A DNA stretch of 64,000 nt from Lepisosteus oculatus. Lineage: Eukaryota > Chordata > Actinopteri > Semionotiformes > Lepisosteidae. Position 1 is the first letter of the stretch, and each line of letters starts with the position of its first letter. The position numbers and the translations under genes were made by a program. This document shows positions 45,415 to 58,405 of this stretch, in pieces. The notes under the pieces are model-generated. The model was not told the origin of the DNA, searched no databases, and was given only the letters and a program-made list of their open reading frames with translations. The stretch spans positions 3,831,605 to 3,895,604 of the forward strand of contig NC_090716.1 in assembly GCF_040954835.1 (NCBI RefSeq), written 5' to 3'.

Positions 45415-47239
45415 ACCGAAATTGAATCTCTAGAGAGGCCGGCTCTCATGACATTTTCACAGTATATTTGTAATGAGTATTTTGTTAGGGTAAGAATTTA
45501 GACTCAGCATCTATTTTTTTGTAATTGAGTCCTTTCAAGAAAGAAATGAAGTCAGAAAAATGTATTCAAAATATTAAAGCATGTTGCAAAGAGAGATTAT
45601 TCTAATCTGAAAATTTAGATTTATCTAATAAGACCATTATAAGAAACTTCTAATCCTCCACACGTTTTTCTGTCATAAAAAAGATAAGAAAACATTTTTA
45701 AGCAGATGTGATAATGATAATGAAAAAAAATCATTATCTGTATTCATTAAGTTGCTAATTTGTGCTTTCATTTTTTAGCAGCAAGCTAAGATGAAGCGCT
45801 CGAAAATTGCTGTGATGAGATTGACGTATTAACACCATTAAAGTTTAAATTTTAAGGATTTTGCCAGGGTCTGTGACAGAGTAGATTTTAATTCATTGTT
45901 CCTGGGGACAAAATAAAAAGATTAAAACTGTTGTTTACATTTCTTGGCCCTTTTATATTTTCGTCCAATGTTTAGAGCTTAAGGTGAGAGAGGCGCAGAT
46001 GGACAGATAGCCAAACAGATATTCACATTATCTTCCCACACAAAAGGGGTTCTGTTTAAGGGAGAAGCTGGAGAGAAGGGATTTTCCTCAGCTCTGCTGA
46101 TCTCAGGAATGGCTGGGAGGACACACATCCTCGTTCCCTGAAAAAGAAAACTGGGCAACACGAGCTGAGGACAGTCCACACCTTTTATCTCTTATCTGAT
46201 TTTATCTCTAAACCTCATTGAATGAAGAGAGCAAAAAATCCCTCTCGTTTATGAAAAAGAATGCGGCTCACTTGAGTTCCCTCATATGTCCTGGTTACCG
46301 GATTTAAAACCAGAGAGAGCTTTTGTTCATTAACCGCCTTTGATTAGACAGTGAAGTGGCGAAGAACCGCAACCAGGTGCTGTTTACCTGTTGAAACCAC
46401 ACAATTGCATGTTCGCGCGTACGCATGCACGCACACACACACAAGCACAGCTCTGCAGTCTAAATCAGTATGCCCTGCGACCACTGTGGGTTTCCCAAAC
46501 CTGCTGTGCGTACAGCCTCTCCTCCGCCACTAATTTTTATACGTAAAGGAATTTAAGACCTTTATTCATGTCCAGTTTCAAAGCAGGGGCTTTGAAAAGC
46601 TCAGGATATACCATATCTATTTTTTCTCAAGCATTAAATCCCTGTTCCTCTGTCTAAAATGATCAAAGTTTTGCTAGCTGTTGGAAATGTAAAACAAAAA
46701 ATCAATGATACCTTTTAAGCAATTTGTGGTCTCAAAATAACAAAAAAAAATTAATTTTAGCTAACTGGCAAGGCAAGGCACTTGAGGATCTTGTTACACA
46801 AACAGAACCCAGCATTGTTTCACACAAACGTCCGTACAGTGCTCTTTGTCCTCTTGTGCATCTTTACGCGTGTCTCTTGTTGGAGTAGCACCATGTACAT
46901 TTTGACTTTTAGAACACCAGGGCAAATTTTGCTCTGAAGTTTTGAAAATAGCCTCGTACAGCTAGTGCCTCCTGAAACACTGATATAAATATCTCTGCAG
47001 CTGGATGAACACTCTCTCCGGCATTGCCAGCTTCAACTGTAACCATTTCCCTTTGCTTTCCACAGACATGTAGCAGGCCTCAAACGTCTTTTTTTACTTT
47101 TTAATAAAACATTGCAATCACTGACTTTTTTTTTAACTTGATAGATCCATGTCATGGATGGGCCGACGATGCCTTGACTCTCAGAGGTGACCCCTGTACC
47201 CATAAGGGGAGAACGAGGAAGACTCAAAGTGACGCTCTG

Positions 47240-47510
47240 TCACTGAGTCAGGCCCCCCAGACCCGCCTACCCTTCGTGCCTTCGTGCTTTGTGACAGGCA
47301 GCAAGCTCTGCAGGGCCCTACAGGAGGCGCAGCTCTGATTGGTGGAGAGGTGTGTCTGGCGCTGACATCACTGCACTGTATGGGCCTTGCCGGGCTAATC
47401 CCAAACCTGAGCCACCTGGGCAATCCCTGTCAGCTACTGACTTGGCCCAGAATCGAACCTGCAGAGTCTCAGTCTAGAGGATTTTGTATAAATGCTACAC
47501 CAAAGAAAAT
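47240..47510 (-). repeat. Probable tRNA-headed SINE, minus orientation
   Basis: On the minus strand a head 'tggtgtagcatttatac' and a box-B-like 'ggttcgattctgg' are followed by a GC-rich body. The layout fits a tRNA SINE; the body was not matched to a family. Confidence 0.45.
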
Positions 47511-48374
47511 CTGTATATGAAAAAAAAGCACAATAAATGATGTAAAATGTACAGAAAATGTGCAAATAGGGACCCTTGACATAATAAAACGATCTCCTGT
47601 CTGGGATAAATAGTTATATAGAAAGCACTGGGCAGATGATGCTAATTTGATTTGGCTTATTCATGTATTTCAGATGGGTCTGCAAGAGTGTCTGAATGTG
47701 TCCTTATCCATTTACGTTGTGGACTACCCAGTCTGGACTATGAAGTGTGTTTTATATTCACAGTGGATATAATGTCTGGTGATTTTTTACCCAGCACCCT
47801 TTATCTTTCTGTGATTTTGAAAGAGACTTTGAAAAGTGTCTCTGCCGCAGGATATGTTTATTAAATGACCGTTAATGCAGATTGTGAAACAATAGATATT
47901 TCAAAGGATTCTTTATTTTTAAATCAGCAAGTTTCGGTCTTTTTTTTTTGTACCAGCTGGTCATTGTCACGCTCTAAAACAATCGCAGAGTCAAGCCACA
48001 AAGCCAGAGACATGCCTTCAGCTGTCATTTCAGGCTTATTATTAAAGATTCAATCAAACAGTGGAAACTTACAACATTAGATAACGAGGTACAGTAATCC
48101 ACACATATCTGGTGAGGTAAAATCAGCGCTATATTAATAGTTACACAAATTATTACTGATTTGTGTGCTGGTTATGTTATCTCTGGGAAAGACCTACTTC
48201 ATAATCCAGCAATGCTACAATTGTGACTCATTTTTCTGTTTGACATTGCTCTTAAACAGATGTGCTGTTGGCTTTACAGTAGAAAACAGTATCCACACTG
48301 GAAAAGGTAATTCCAGAGCAATTTGTTGTTTTTTTTACAGATTGATGTCTGTGCAGCTAACCAATTTATTTGTT

Positions 48375-48590
48375 TGCCCTTTTTATCCAAAGCAGCTTAT
48401 ATTTGCACCTATTTATACAGCAGGGGGTTAATTTGAACAATTCAGGTGAAGCACTTTGTTCGAGGTTGCAACAGCAGTATTACTACAAAGATCTGAACCC
48501 ATTAAATTACAATTTGAAAATACTGACCATTGCACCAAACTGCTGCCAGCTGATCACTGAACAGTGCACAGTGGATAGGGTTAGCCTTTA
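48375..48590 (-). repeat. Degenerate SINE-like repeat
   Basis: 'tttatccaaagcagcttata' is a typical fish SINE tail phrase, followed by 'agcactttgttcgaggttgc' and 'aagatctgaaccc'. Decayed. Confidence 0.45.
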
Positions 48591-48747
48591 ACAGTCTTTT
48601 CCTTCATGTAATAGCAGCAAAGAATTCAATCTGTTCTCCCCGGAAAATATTCAGAAACACTGGAAATGCAGTGACCTACTAAGTTTGTGTCAAACTAATG
48701 AGAATGAATTACAGGGGTGTTGTACTTAGCGCTTGTCTCTAGCACAA

Positions 48748-48850
48748 ACAAATTCTTGCTTCCTGCATAATACATTCACATTCACAAATTCTTGCTTCCT
48801 GCATAATACATTCACATTCACAAATTCTTGCTTCCTGCATAATACATTCA
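48748..48850. repeat. 36-bp tandem repeat, about three copies
   Basis: The unit begins 'acaaattcttgcttcctgca' and recurs at 48748, 48784 and 48820 without visible change until the last copy ends. Confidence 0.95.
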
Positions 48851-50157
48851 TTTTTTATGCTCCTAAGTGTGCGTTTTGTCCCCCATAAGCCCTGTAAGAT
48901 TTAAAGGTCTTCTTGTGCTCCAAAATTCATTCTTTTATGTAACTGAAGGAATATTGCTCATGCTTTTTCTTAGCCGATCCAAAATCCATTTTACACAGCT
49001 GCTGAAAGTACTGTGCTGCTGACACATACCCCAAACCCCTCTGAGATTCTGAACAGCACCTGACAGTGGCAGAACTATAAATAAACATGTATAAATAACA
49101 CCCACTAGCATTGAAATATTTTTTTTTGTTCCAAAAAGATGCGAGGAATATGGAGAGCAAAGCACAGCTGCAGCCAGAACTAATTCACAGACTCCTTAAG
49201 TTGTATTAAACGCTGTTTCATGTCAATGGTAGGTGTCCAGACGCTACTTAATCTCAACAAGATGCACTGAACCACCTGATGTGAGACGCAGGGCATTCAC
49301 AGTAATGTTTGCAACTGTGCATACTGTGACCGATTTGTTTTTTCCATATGGAACAAAGCCAGACTATCTCCAATCCAAGGGCTCTCCTATCCTGTATAAA
49401 GCCTGGATCTTTGGAACACACCCAGATGTGTGTTTAACTTCCAGGTACAATAACCAGGACCTTTGTTCTATCTGTTTACATGCCTTCCCAATAGAAAAGT
49501 ACCTAGAAAACCCAGCACACAGTACAACCTGTTACAGTTGGTACTACAGGGGTTGTTAAGATTCAAAACAACCTGTTCGAATCTTAACAATCCCAGATTT
49601 CTCCCCACAAAATTGATCATTTGTTTTCAAAGCCACCCTTCTATGAGTTACACATGAGTCGTATGCCTTTCACAGATCCAAGGTGGCTGCAAAAAGGGAC
49701 CCATTTTAGTTTAGTTAGAAAATGCCTTTCTTCAGATTGCGTGATCAGTGTTTATAGTTGCGAGTCAATAGGTTTTGCGACCTGAAGAGAAGAGAGTTTC
49801 GGACGTGAGAAAGTGCTTACAGTTGGAAAGAACTTCACACAGACGACTGTAAGATATTGTGAAATTAAGTTAGAAGTGCAATTATAAAGCAAATTAACTC
49901 AACACAATATATCATCCTTATCCTGAGGTGCGATAGGATCTGTGACATATTAGGCTAACATTCTTTGTATAATCGGGCAATTTGTTTGTCTGATTTAACG
50001 TCTCAATGTATAGGGATTATAACAGGTTTGGAAACACATATCGCACTAGCACAAAAATAAAATAATTTCAAAAATGTACATTTAATATGATATATAATAA
50101 ATTGCAAAACGGGTTAAATGATAAATAGGTTTCAAATAAGTAGTTCCACACAAGTGG

Positions 50158-50345
50158 GAACCATGTGGAAATGCATTTAAAACAGTTAACAAGAGGCATT
50201 TCTTTACTCAAAGGGTGGTGGGAGTCTGGAACAAGCTATGCAACGAAGGATCTCTCAAGAAATGGTTGGATGATATCCTTGGATCATTTTTCTGCTAACT
50301 ACCAAACGGGTCAGAAGGCTTGAGTGGTCTCCTCTTGATTGTTCT
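50158..50345 (+). repeat. CR1-like LINE 3' tail
   Basis: 'ggtggtgggagtctggaaca', 'tctcaagaaatggttggatg' and 'ctgctaactaccaaacggg' match the standard CR1-tail layout. 5'-truncated. Confidence 0.65.
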
Positions 50346-52039
50346 TATGCTGTTATGCTCCTGTGCTCTTATGTACTTAAGCAATTTTGCTCATATGTTC
50401 TTCTGACTGGGGGCAAACCGTAATGTCATAATTGGCCAAGCAGAGCCTGACCATGAGAAATTAGCTCCTACACAACTCCTACAGTAGCTGCCCCACGTCT
50501 GCTGATGTAGACAGCAGCTACATGTCTGATGGAGGTGATTTTCTTGCCTTTTTTTTCCCAACAAGTTGGAAAGAATTGAGTGCTGGTATCCCTCACTACT
50601 GTTCATGGTGATATTAGACACGCCGCGTGGTTAAAAGGAAGTGGTCGCATCGCCAGTCTCAAACAAAAAAAACAAGAACACATTTGGGAAATATCTGCTT
50701 AAAGGTCAGCACAAGCAGAGCTCTGACAGACTGCTCTGCACAAGTGTTGGGGAGGGCAAGGGTCAGGCGGCGAGATCCCGAAGCCAGTTTTACGAAACAA
50801 AAGGTGGAAGACAAGAGCGAGAGTAAAGTGGTGTCCAGTTTGGTCTCGATCCCTTGCCGCATTCCTCAGTCAGATCCGGGGGGCAGCCTCCAAATTCCGA
50901 AACAGCTCCCAACTCAATGGCGACGCGGCAGTGAGACACCCCCGTTACGCTACAGAAAAGCAGGAAACCAGCACGGTTCTTTCCATTTCTGCTGCAGCTC
51001 AAATTGTAACACTCCGCTAAACTGTCCAGGGAAATGAAAAAGAACACATTTAGGTGCAAAATTACAAAACAAATTGAGTGCAAATTTACTAGTTACACCG
51101 TCATTATAGAAACTAAAAGAAAATAAAAAAATATCTCCATGAGACCCCCCCCCTCCCAGAAGAGTCTTATGATGCACATTTCCTTAACCTTGTCTCTTTC
51201 CTCTACTGACATCTCTGTACAATGACAGCTGACAAGTAGATAATACAGGACTAAAAGATATTTTCTGCTCTTCCCTCCTAAGAAAGTAAGTGTAGATGCA
51301 GCAGGAGAAAATCAAAGTAGGAATTGATTTAATAGGACTTTTATACAAGAGAAGCAAACATAACCTTACAAACTTTAGAAATGTCAATGCCCCCCTCCTC
51401 TTACATTATAAGAAGCACTATTTTTCACATAATTAGGGTAGTATGTGGTGTGTTACATAATTCTGTTTCTGCTCCTCATTTTGTACAAAAACTGTATATA
51501 AAACCTTGTAAAAAGTTGTGAAAGTTCTATACTCTCTTCTATGAAAGGATGTTTTATATTATATCTAACAAGAGTCGTGTTCTCTATATCAGTTGGAGTT
51601 CTTCTGATCTGTGATCAAATGTTTTTATTGTAGTTATTTTGAAAAGAAAAAGCATTTTTCTATTACATTATGCTGATACTGTATGTACACTTATTTATCT
51701 GTTGACAGCATGCTAGTCAGACTGTGTGGTATTGTGGATTCGGCAGAAGATATCATCTTCCTTTTTCTGTTTTATATGTCCTGTAAATATAGGCACACTC
51801 TCATGTACTGCATCTTTCCTGTATCTTAATCATCTAGTTTTTCAAAAGTACTGTATTTACCATGGATATATGGGGCAGGAAACCAATGTTATACCGGCCT
51901 TTCCATGTTACACAAACAAGGACACCACGTCTGACACAGGCAAGCGAAGTATGAGATTATTGCGATGTGGCTAAGGAGGGCGTCGTATGGCTGTGTCCAC
52001 TGGAGCACACTATGCAGAGCTCAGGAGGCTCACCGCTGC

Positions 52040-52420
52040 CTCTCAGGCCCCAGCTGGGGGGGGTTGGGAGGTGAAGGCAAGAGCTGAGGGCCGGTAAAAC
52101 CGACAGAATTCAGCATCAGATCGCTGGTGGGCGGCGCCGCCCGCTCCGGCTTCGGTTTCGAAAGACAAAAAAATGACAAAAGGGGAAAACATTTCACAAA
52201 GATGACGGGACATGACATCAGCGATCAAACAACACTTCTTTCGCTCCTGACACTTTCACAACAAGGGTCAGGCGGCAGCTCGAGCACAACGGCCTTTTCT
52301 GCGCGGCGGCGGGGGGGAAGGGGAGGGAGGGAGGGGGGACAGGGACACAGGGTGCTCGAAGACTCCGCAGGACGCGGAGGAAACGGAAAACAGTTCTCTG
52401 CACTCGTCCATTCTGCAGGG
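52040..52420. promoter_or_regulatory. CpG-rich patch about 10.7 kb upstream of SPI1
   Basis: CpG-dense sequence, including 'gggcggcgccgcccgctccg' and 'ctgcgcggcggcggggggga', inside an AT-rich region with no recognised gene. GGAA-type sites occur ('gcggaggaaacgg'). It could be a distal SPI1 control element or the promoter of a non-coding RNA. Confidence 0.45.
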
Positions 52421-52824
52421 GGCCTCATCCCTCTTCTTCATCATTTTGACATGGGCGCCTCCAATATCCGAGAGCAATAATAATTATAATTAATAATTCG
52501 TTTTGGCAATAATCTGACACAGGAGCCTGATAAAAGGCCAGCCCTGAAACCCAGTACCACCCCAAATGAAAAAACCTAGTTAGCTAAATAGCCATGACTG
52601 TGCACATATTTAAGCCCAACATGTTCTTTGTGAAGTGTGGCACAATCCCTGTTTTGCTGTTGAGTGGTCTTCCAGTGGCCAAGGTATTGTGAGGATTTTC
52701 CACGCAGGGGCGACCCCTCCTGGGAGACGCGTGTAAGCGCACAGCCCTGTGCCATCCCAGGCAGGGGGGCGCAGGGACAACGGCTCGAGGCCCGACCAGG
52801 GCCAGTGCTGGAGGAAGCCATGAG

Positions 52825-53200
52825 CAGTCTTCCTCACCACTGGTACAAGGGGGGGCACAGCCGTCTTCAACGCTGGCTTTAGGGGAGGGTGCAGATTTCC
52901 TTGCTGCTGTATTGGGGGGTCCAGTCTTCCTCATTGCTGGTATGGTTTGGGGGGAGGGTGCAATCTTCCTCACCCCTGGGTTGGGGGTGGCACAGTCTTC
53001 CTCGCTACTGTCTTGAGGGGCGCAGTCTTCCTCGTCCCTTGTATGGAGGGCACAGTCTTCTTCACTCCTGTTTTGGAGGGGGGTGAAGTCTTCTTCACCC
53101 CTGATTTGGGGGGTACAGTCTTACCCCCCCCCCTTTGTTTGGGGGGAACTCTCTTCCTCACTGCTGGTATGGGGGTATCGAGTCTTCCTAACAGCTGTTT
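52825..53200. repeat. Degenerate minisatellite, 'cacagtcttcctcactcctg' family
   Basis: About ten imperfect units of 30-40 bp, each with an 'agtcttcctc' core followed by a 'tgg' and a G run. Sense and antisense frames are open in pieces (minus-strand pattern KKTVPP, repeated), but the frame shifts between blocks, so it is not coding. Confidence 0.85.
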
Positions 53201-54420
53201 TTATTGGCGTAAAGATGCAACATCCACCTCCGACAGCTGTATCTGAACAGAGACACGAGGTGGTAAAGAAACTAACCCCCTTTTCAGACTTAAAAGAAAA
53301 ATAGGAGCGGGTGGGAGATCAAGCCTTTTTTTAAAAAACTGTTGTTGTTGTTTTTTCGAATGGAGGACAGGCCAGGCTGGACGAGAGTCTGGCAGTACAG
53401 TAGAGATACAAACACCTTGCACAAGGGGCCTCTGACAAACCACATGGCTGATGGTGTGGTTGGTGAGTTAATCACAGCTGCCTCTGGGCCCAAGAAACTG
53501 ATGACATTGAATATTTTCCAAGTGTTTATTTATACACCCTATTTTTCACTCATCTCAGCAGGGTTTTCTTCGTCTCTATTTTAGGAATCGCATGTAAAAC
53601 CGGCCGTTGCTCCTTCTGTTTGCTTCTTGTCGAAATTTGATTTTAGCAGCCATTTTTTTTTTGTCCTGCCTGATTCTCCTTAAACGGCAATGAGATGCTG
53701 GAGAGAGGTTCCTGAGAGCCAGGTGTGTCGAGCGACTAAAAAAAAAATCTGTTTTCCCCATGAATGCCAAAACGTACAATGGCGTCCTGCTGCTTCTGAT
53801 GAAGGTTTCTTGGAAATCAAGCCCACATGAGCCTGTTTTTAACTGCTGCATCCCTGATGAGCTCTCTCTGCATAATCTCACTAGTTTCATTGCACATCTG
53901 TGATTTTGCTCATCAGCCCAGTGTAATGTTGCTCATCAAAGCGAGCCGAATAATCGGGCAAACATTTCAACAACCTTTCAAATACGAGACCGTGGAGACA
54001 AACGATCCCTTGAAACCCCTTTGGGTGCATTATAAATTCACTTAATTTTTATCCCTCTTTTTGTTTAAGTCACCCAGATCTTCGTCCTTACAGACACTGA
54101 TTTCAGCACAAACAGACACAGGAAAAGAAACAGATTTTAAAACAACAGGGTTGCCTAATGGTCCATTTTCACTGAGTCCAGGCTTCCCAGCGCTTGGTTC
54201 ACAATGAGCCATTACTGGCTGCTGTGCAGGCAAAGCTCAGCAGTGAAGGAGCTGGTCTGGTTGGACAGTGCGGCTGGTGAGCTGCAGCTGCTGTTGTTGT
54301 ACCAACGTCAAGCCAGACCAGCTCACTGGCCATCTCTGGGCTGTCCTGATCCAAACATCAGCTCCTTGGGGGTTGCTGGCTTCTGTGCTAAAGCATATCT
54401 GTTTGTTTTTTTCTTCACTC

Positions 54421-54761
54421 CAGACCGTGCCGGATTTCCCATTAAGGCACTGTGCGGCCTACAAAACGTTTAGGGCCTACGAAGGAGGGAAACAGTAGTG
54501 ACTAACGCAAAGCGAGCTGAAACAACATGCTTGCGATCGACTCCAGATCAATAATCCTACGCAATCTAGCGGCTGTTCTAGAAACTGGAAGCATCGAAGT
54601 GATGGTCGCTGGACTCGCTCCATCAATCACGGGGTTGAACGTTAGACTGGTTTAAAGTGCATCCTGTCCCTCGACGTCATTCAGTTGGCGTTGATGCCTC
54701 TCTGTGCATATTTCAGAGTGAAAGTGTCTGGGGCCTACGAACACCAAAATCCGTCCCTGAC
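54421..54761 (-). repeat. Unclassified interspersed repeat, copy B
   Basis: Reverse complement of 14075-14400, with an extra segment 'gcggcctacaaaacgttta' that copy A lacks. Three GGCCTAC motifs lie inside it. No coding frame is shared with copy A. Confidence 0.85.
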
Positions 54762-57700
54762 TCCAGATGCAAACAAGCTTATGTAAAACCCAAACGGACA
54801 ACATGGGATCGGTCACACTAAAAATGACATGTTCCCCTTAAGTGTTCCTTAAGTTTCAGCTTTCAGCTCACGATCACAATATGTAGCCACGAACAGGTGT
54901 CTTCATTGGGACACTCCTCTTGTACTCCAAGTTAGTGATGGTGTTTGGTTTGGGTTGTTTTTCTTTTTTAGCCTCACATTTTGGAATGTGTCTATCCAGC
55001 AGTGATGCAGAAAGATGTTTCGGTATGGGAATGCACACAATTATGTCATGTATTCATATAAGATAAAAAGACACGTAGATCATGACAGACACTGTGCACC
55101 TGGTTGCCTTCTAAATTCAGTCACATTGTAATTGAAATATTCAAACTACAAAGTTATGTATGTTGAATGTGTGCCCTTTAAAAGACACTGGAATAACTAG
55201 TCTCTTGAGTATAGATGCATCAATGTTACCCATACAGATTTAGGAATTGCCAGATATTAGCTGATTTCTCATCTTTATATGCAAAATCTTTGCAGCCATT
55301 AAGAAGTCATCAGGCTGTCCAGACAGGTAAAAGCTAGTAAATGAGCATTAATATACGAGAAAAATGATGTCACACAAAATACCTTTAACTTCCCCAATTT
55401 GTCACTTACTTCCCTTTCAAAACTTGGTGAATGTGGCTATGTAAGGCTTTCTGAAGCAAGTCTTAAAAGAAATAGATGAATAAGTCGAAATGTAAAAATG
55501 ACAACAAGGTGACAAGCATCTTGGTTAGATTTCCTGTTGTTTGTAAGGAGCAGGAGAGATTAAACTCATTGAAGAAACTGCTAATATTGCTGAATGTGGA
55601 TTTTTAATTGTTTTTAACAAGATCATCACTGAGTGCTAATGAAACCAGCTACACACAACAGTTTATTGTGTTATACCAAAGCAGAGTAAGACTGTGGGAA
55701 AAGCATGGTACAGAATGCAGAGATATGGTACATCATGTCACAAGCCATGAAAACCCAAGGTTGAAAAAGAATATTAAAAAGCAGAAGGAAAACTGCAGAA
55801 CATACCACACAAGTTTACTGTAGTAAACTACTTACTGATTACTTTACATGTAAATTACTTCTCAATAAACAAGGTGAGATGAAGGGCTCTCTCACAGTAA
55901 ATGTCAGACAGTCCCACTATGACTCCTGTGAAAGTTAACCAAGATGAATTAGTGTCATGGTCCATTTACCATGCTTAAATTATAGTGGCTTTTTTGTCTT
56001 CTTACTGTTGCTTTACCATACCTTTCTGTTGTGTACCTTTCTATGACTATGGATTAGAACTATGTGTAACTGCTGATTGCTTTACTTTTCATTAGTGCAC
56101 TATGGTGAACCTCTATACAAGAGACTGTAGCAACCAGAGGCTGATGGGCTCTCAGTGAGGATGTTTTTGGAAATGCTACTGCAGTGAAAGTGTAGTCGAA
56201 GGTTCTGTAGTTCAGATAAGCCTGTTTCTCACTGGGGAGCTATAGAAAACTCATCATCTCCAGATGTGTGTTTTTATTTCCAGATAAACCAACCTGCAGC
56301 AGCTGTGCAGCTATGGGTTCAGTCAAGAAAAAGTCAGCTTTGTACATTCTCATGGTAAAAAAGAGAAAACTTTCACTTCTGCCTTGAAATCTATAGCTTT
56401 AGAAAGAAAAGAGATATTTCTACTCCCCCCAAAAAAGAGCACAGGAAATGGTCAAACAAAATACAAAGCCATTTTTTTTTTGTTTTTTAACCCAGCTTAA
56501 AAAAGGAGGAGGAGAATGCAGAATATCCCAAATAATGAAGTGTTCCAGAAAATGACTTAATCTGCTCATGAAGGTGAACATTTGCTACACACACCAAATC
56601 AAATATTTATTTTTCTGCTGAATTTTGTCTCATTGAAGAACTTTAAAAAAATTGAAGGTGCCTTTTTACTGCTACTATCAAAAGAGATCTGTTGTTCCCA
56701 TAAAGTTCTGATTGTATATCAGACATATTTACAAATATCAGGTTATTAAAAGGTGTGGATTTGCCCGTGCATAATGTTATTATATAAAGGTTATTGTACT
56801 CTTTGCAAAATACAAAAATAAGTCTGCATGAAATAACAACACACAACAAGTCACTTCGATGCTACCAGTGGGTCACTGTAAAGTTTATATATGAAAAGCT
56901 TTTGTGTATTGCTGTTCTGCAATTCCTCTCACAAGACAGGAATGGATTTACACCTAAATGCAAAAAGAGCTAGAATTTCCCAAACTGGCATGGATATTAG
57001 GAAGAAAAGGGGAAGAAAAATTATTTAGACTATACGGAATATATCCATTTCATTTTCCAACGTTATGCCTCAGAGGTGTCCGAATATGTTTTGAAGGCCC
57101 TGTATTCAAACTGTGGAACACTAGACCATTGTGTTAGAGTTCACAGTAGAATAGTCTGCACTCTCCGATCCTCTCTGGGCACCAGCCTCTCACTGACAAT
57201 GGCTGTTTATGAACTGACAGTAAACCGTGGAGAAAAGGGAATCACATAAGAAAAAATACTGATAGAGAAGTACTAGAATTGCTTTTGGAATTGCTGGATG
57301 CCAGGTTTGCAGGCATTTTAGAGGCCAACGTAAATGCAAATCAAGCAGAACTCTATTTCGAAAATGTAGAATGCCCTTAGGGTCATTCTGCAAAAGCAAG
57401 TTTTAACCTGTTCCATGTATGTGTGGTATTTTACCATTTTAATGAGGAATTACTGGCGACAAGAATTGTTTTGGAAACCTGTTAAAGTTAAAGCAGCAAT
57501 TTCCTTGTACTGCATAAAACAGATAAAGCTCAGTCTTTGCTGTTTGTTTGATAGATGCTTATCTCTGTCCACCTCATTGAGTGAACAAAGGGGTGTCTCT
57601 GATGTGAACAAATGTATTCATCTTCCACAAGCCCCACATGTTATTCAGCATTGACAAGTGTTTACATTGGCAGTTTTTTTTTTCTTTAATGAGGATACAA

Positions 57701-58259
57701 GGTCATTTACTGGTGTTCTATTGGTTTTTTGTAGCTCTGTGAAACATTCTTGCTACATTGTGGACGTGACCAGAATGTCAGGCAGGCAGGTCAGGAATTC
57801 TCCGCTGTATGTTTTACAGCTCCCTACACGCACCAAACGGTTGCACACTCTGATGCACCGCGTAGTTTATCGAACCATGAAGAATAAAACCTTCTGCTGC
57901 TCCTTATTCAAGTGGTGTGCTCACACCTTCCATCCTCTTATGCCGGATGACAAGCTTCAAACTCTCAAAAAAGATTTTGTTGTCCTCAGAGTTTTTTTTC
58001 CCTGATGGCTTCATGGATACCCATAACAGAGCGCTGATGAAAGCTGTGGAGTTTATATTTGTGATTTTCCACTGTACCTATGGCTTCAACATGCCCATAC
58101 TGTGTTTGGCTGCACTGTTACACTGCACTGTGAGACTCCCCTGCATTGTACGTTACCTGTTGGCTCCCAGTAATGGTCACTACAGTGTTCCTGTCATTTA
58201 ATCCTTAATTTGATAAGTAAGTCAACTGAAAACACATTTTCATTTTCAATGATGGCCTG

Positions 58260-58405
58260 CAGGCCCATTTATAGGGCTTGAGATTGCATTGCAGCAACCT
58301 GAGTGAAGTACCTTGCTCCAGGGTAACACAGCAGTGTCGCACCTGGGATTTGAACCCGCAAAACTTCTCTTCAGACCACCGTAGCCACCAAGATGCTGCC
58401 CTCAT
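58260..58405 (-). repeat. tRNA-headed SINE, minus orientation
   Basis: On the minus strand: box-A-like 'tggtggctacggtggtc', box B 'gggttcaaatccc', then 'accctggagcaaggtacttc'. This is the fish tRNA SINE layout. Confidence 0.7.

Larger units (their letters stand above)
41901..52039. other. SPI1 upstream region, proximal part
   Basis: No protein or RNA gene recognised. AT-rich, with the repeats listed separately at 44.1-45.4, 47.2-48.9 and 50.2-50.3 kb. An octamer-type ATTTGCAT occurs at about 43790. The open stretches seen are short and lack family similarity. Confidence 0.65.

Noticed and set aside
52584-53161. Pro/Lys-rich repetitive minus-strand frames (RKTVPP pattern)
   Set aside because: They are parts of the degenerate minisatellite, and the frame shifts between blocks.
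57658-58201. Overlapping plus-strand frames of 94 and 115 codons
   Set aside because: Different frames, no domain recognised, no supporting signals.
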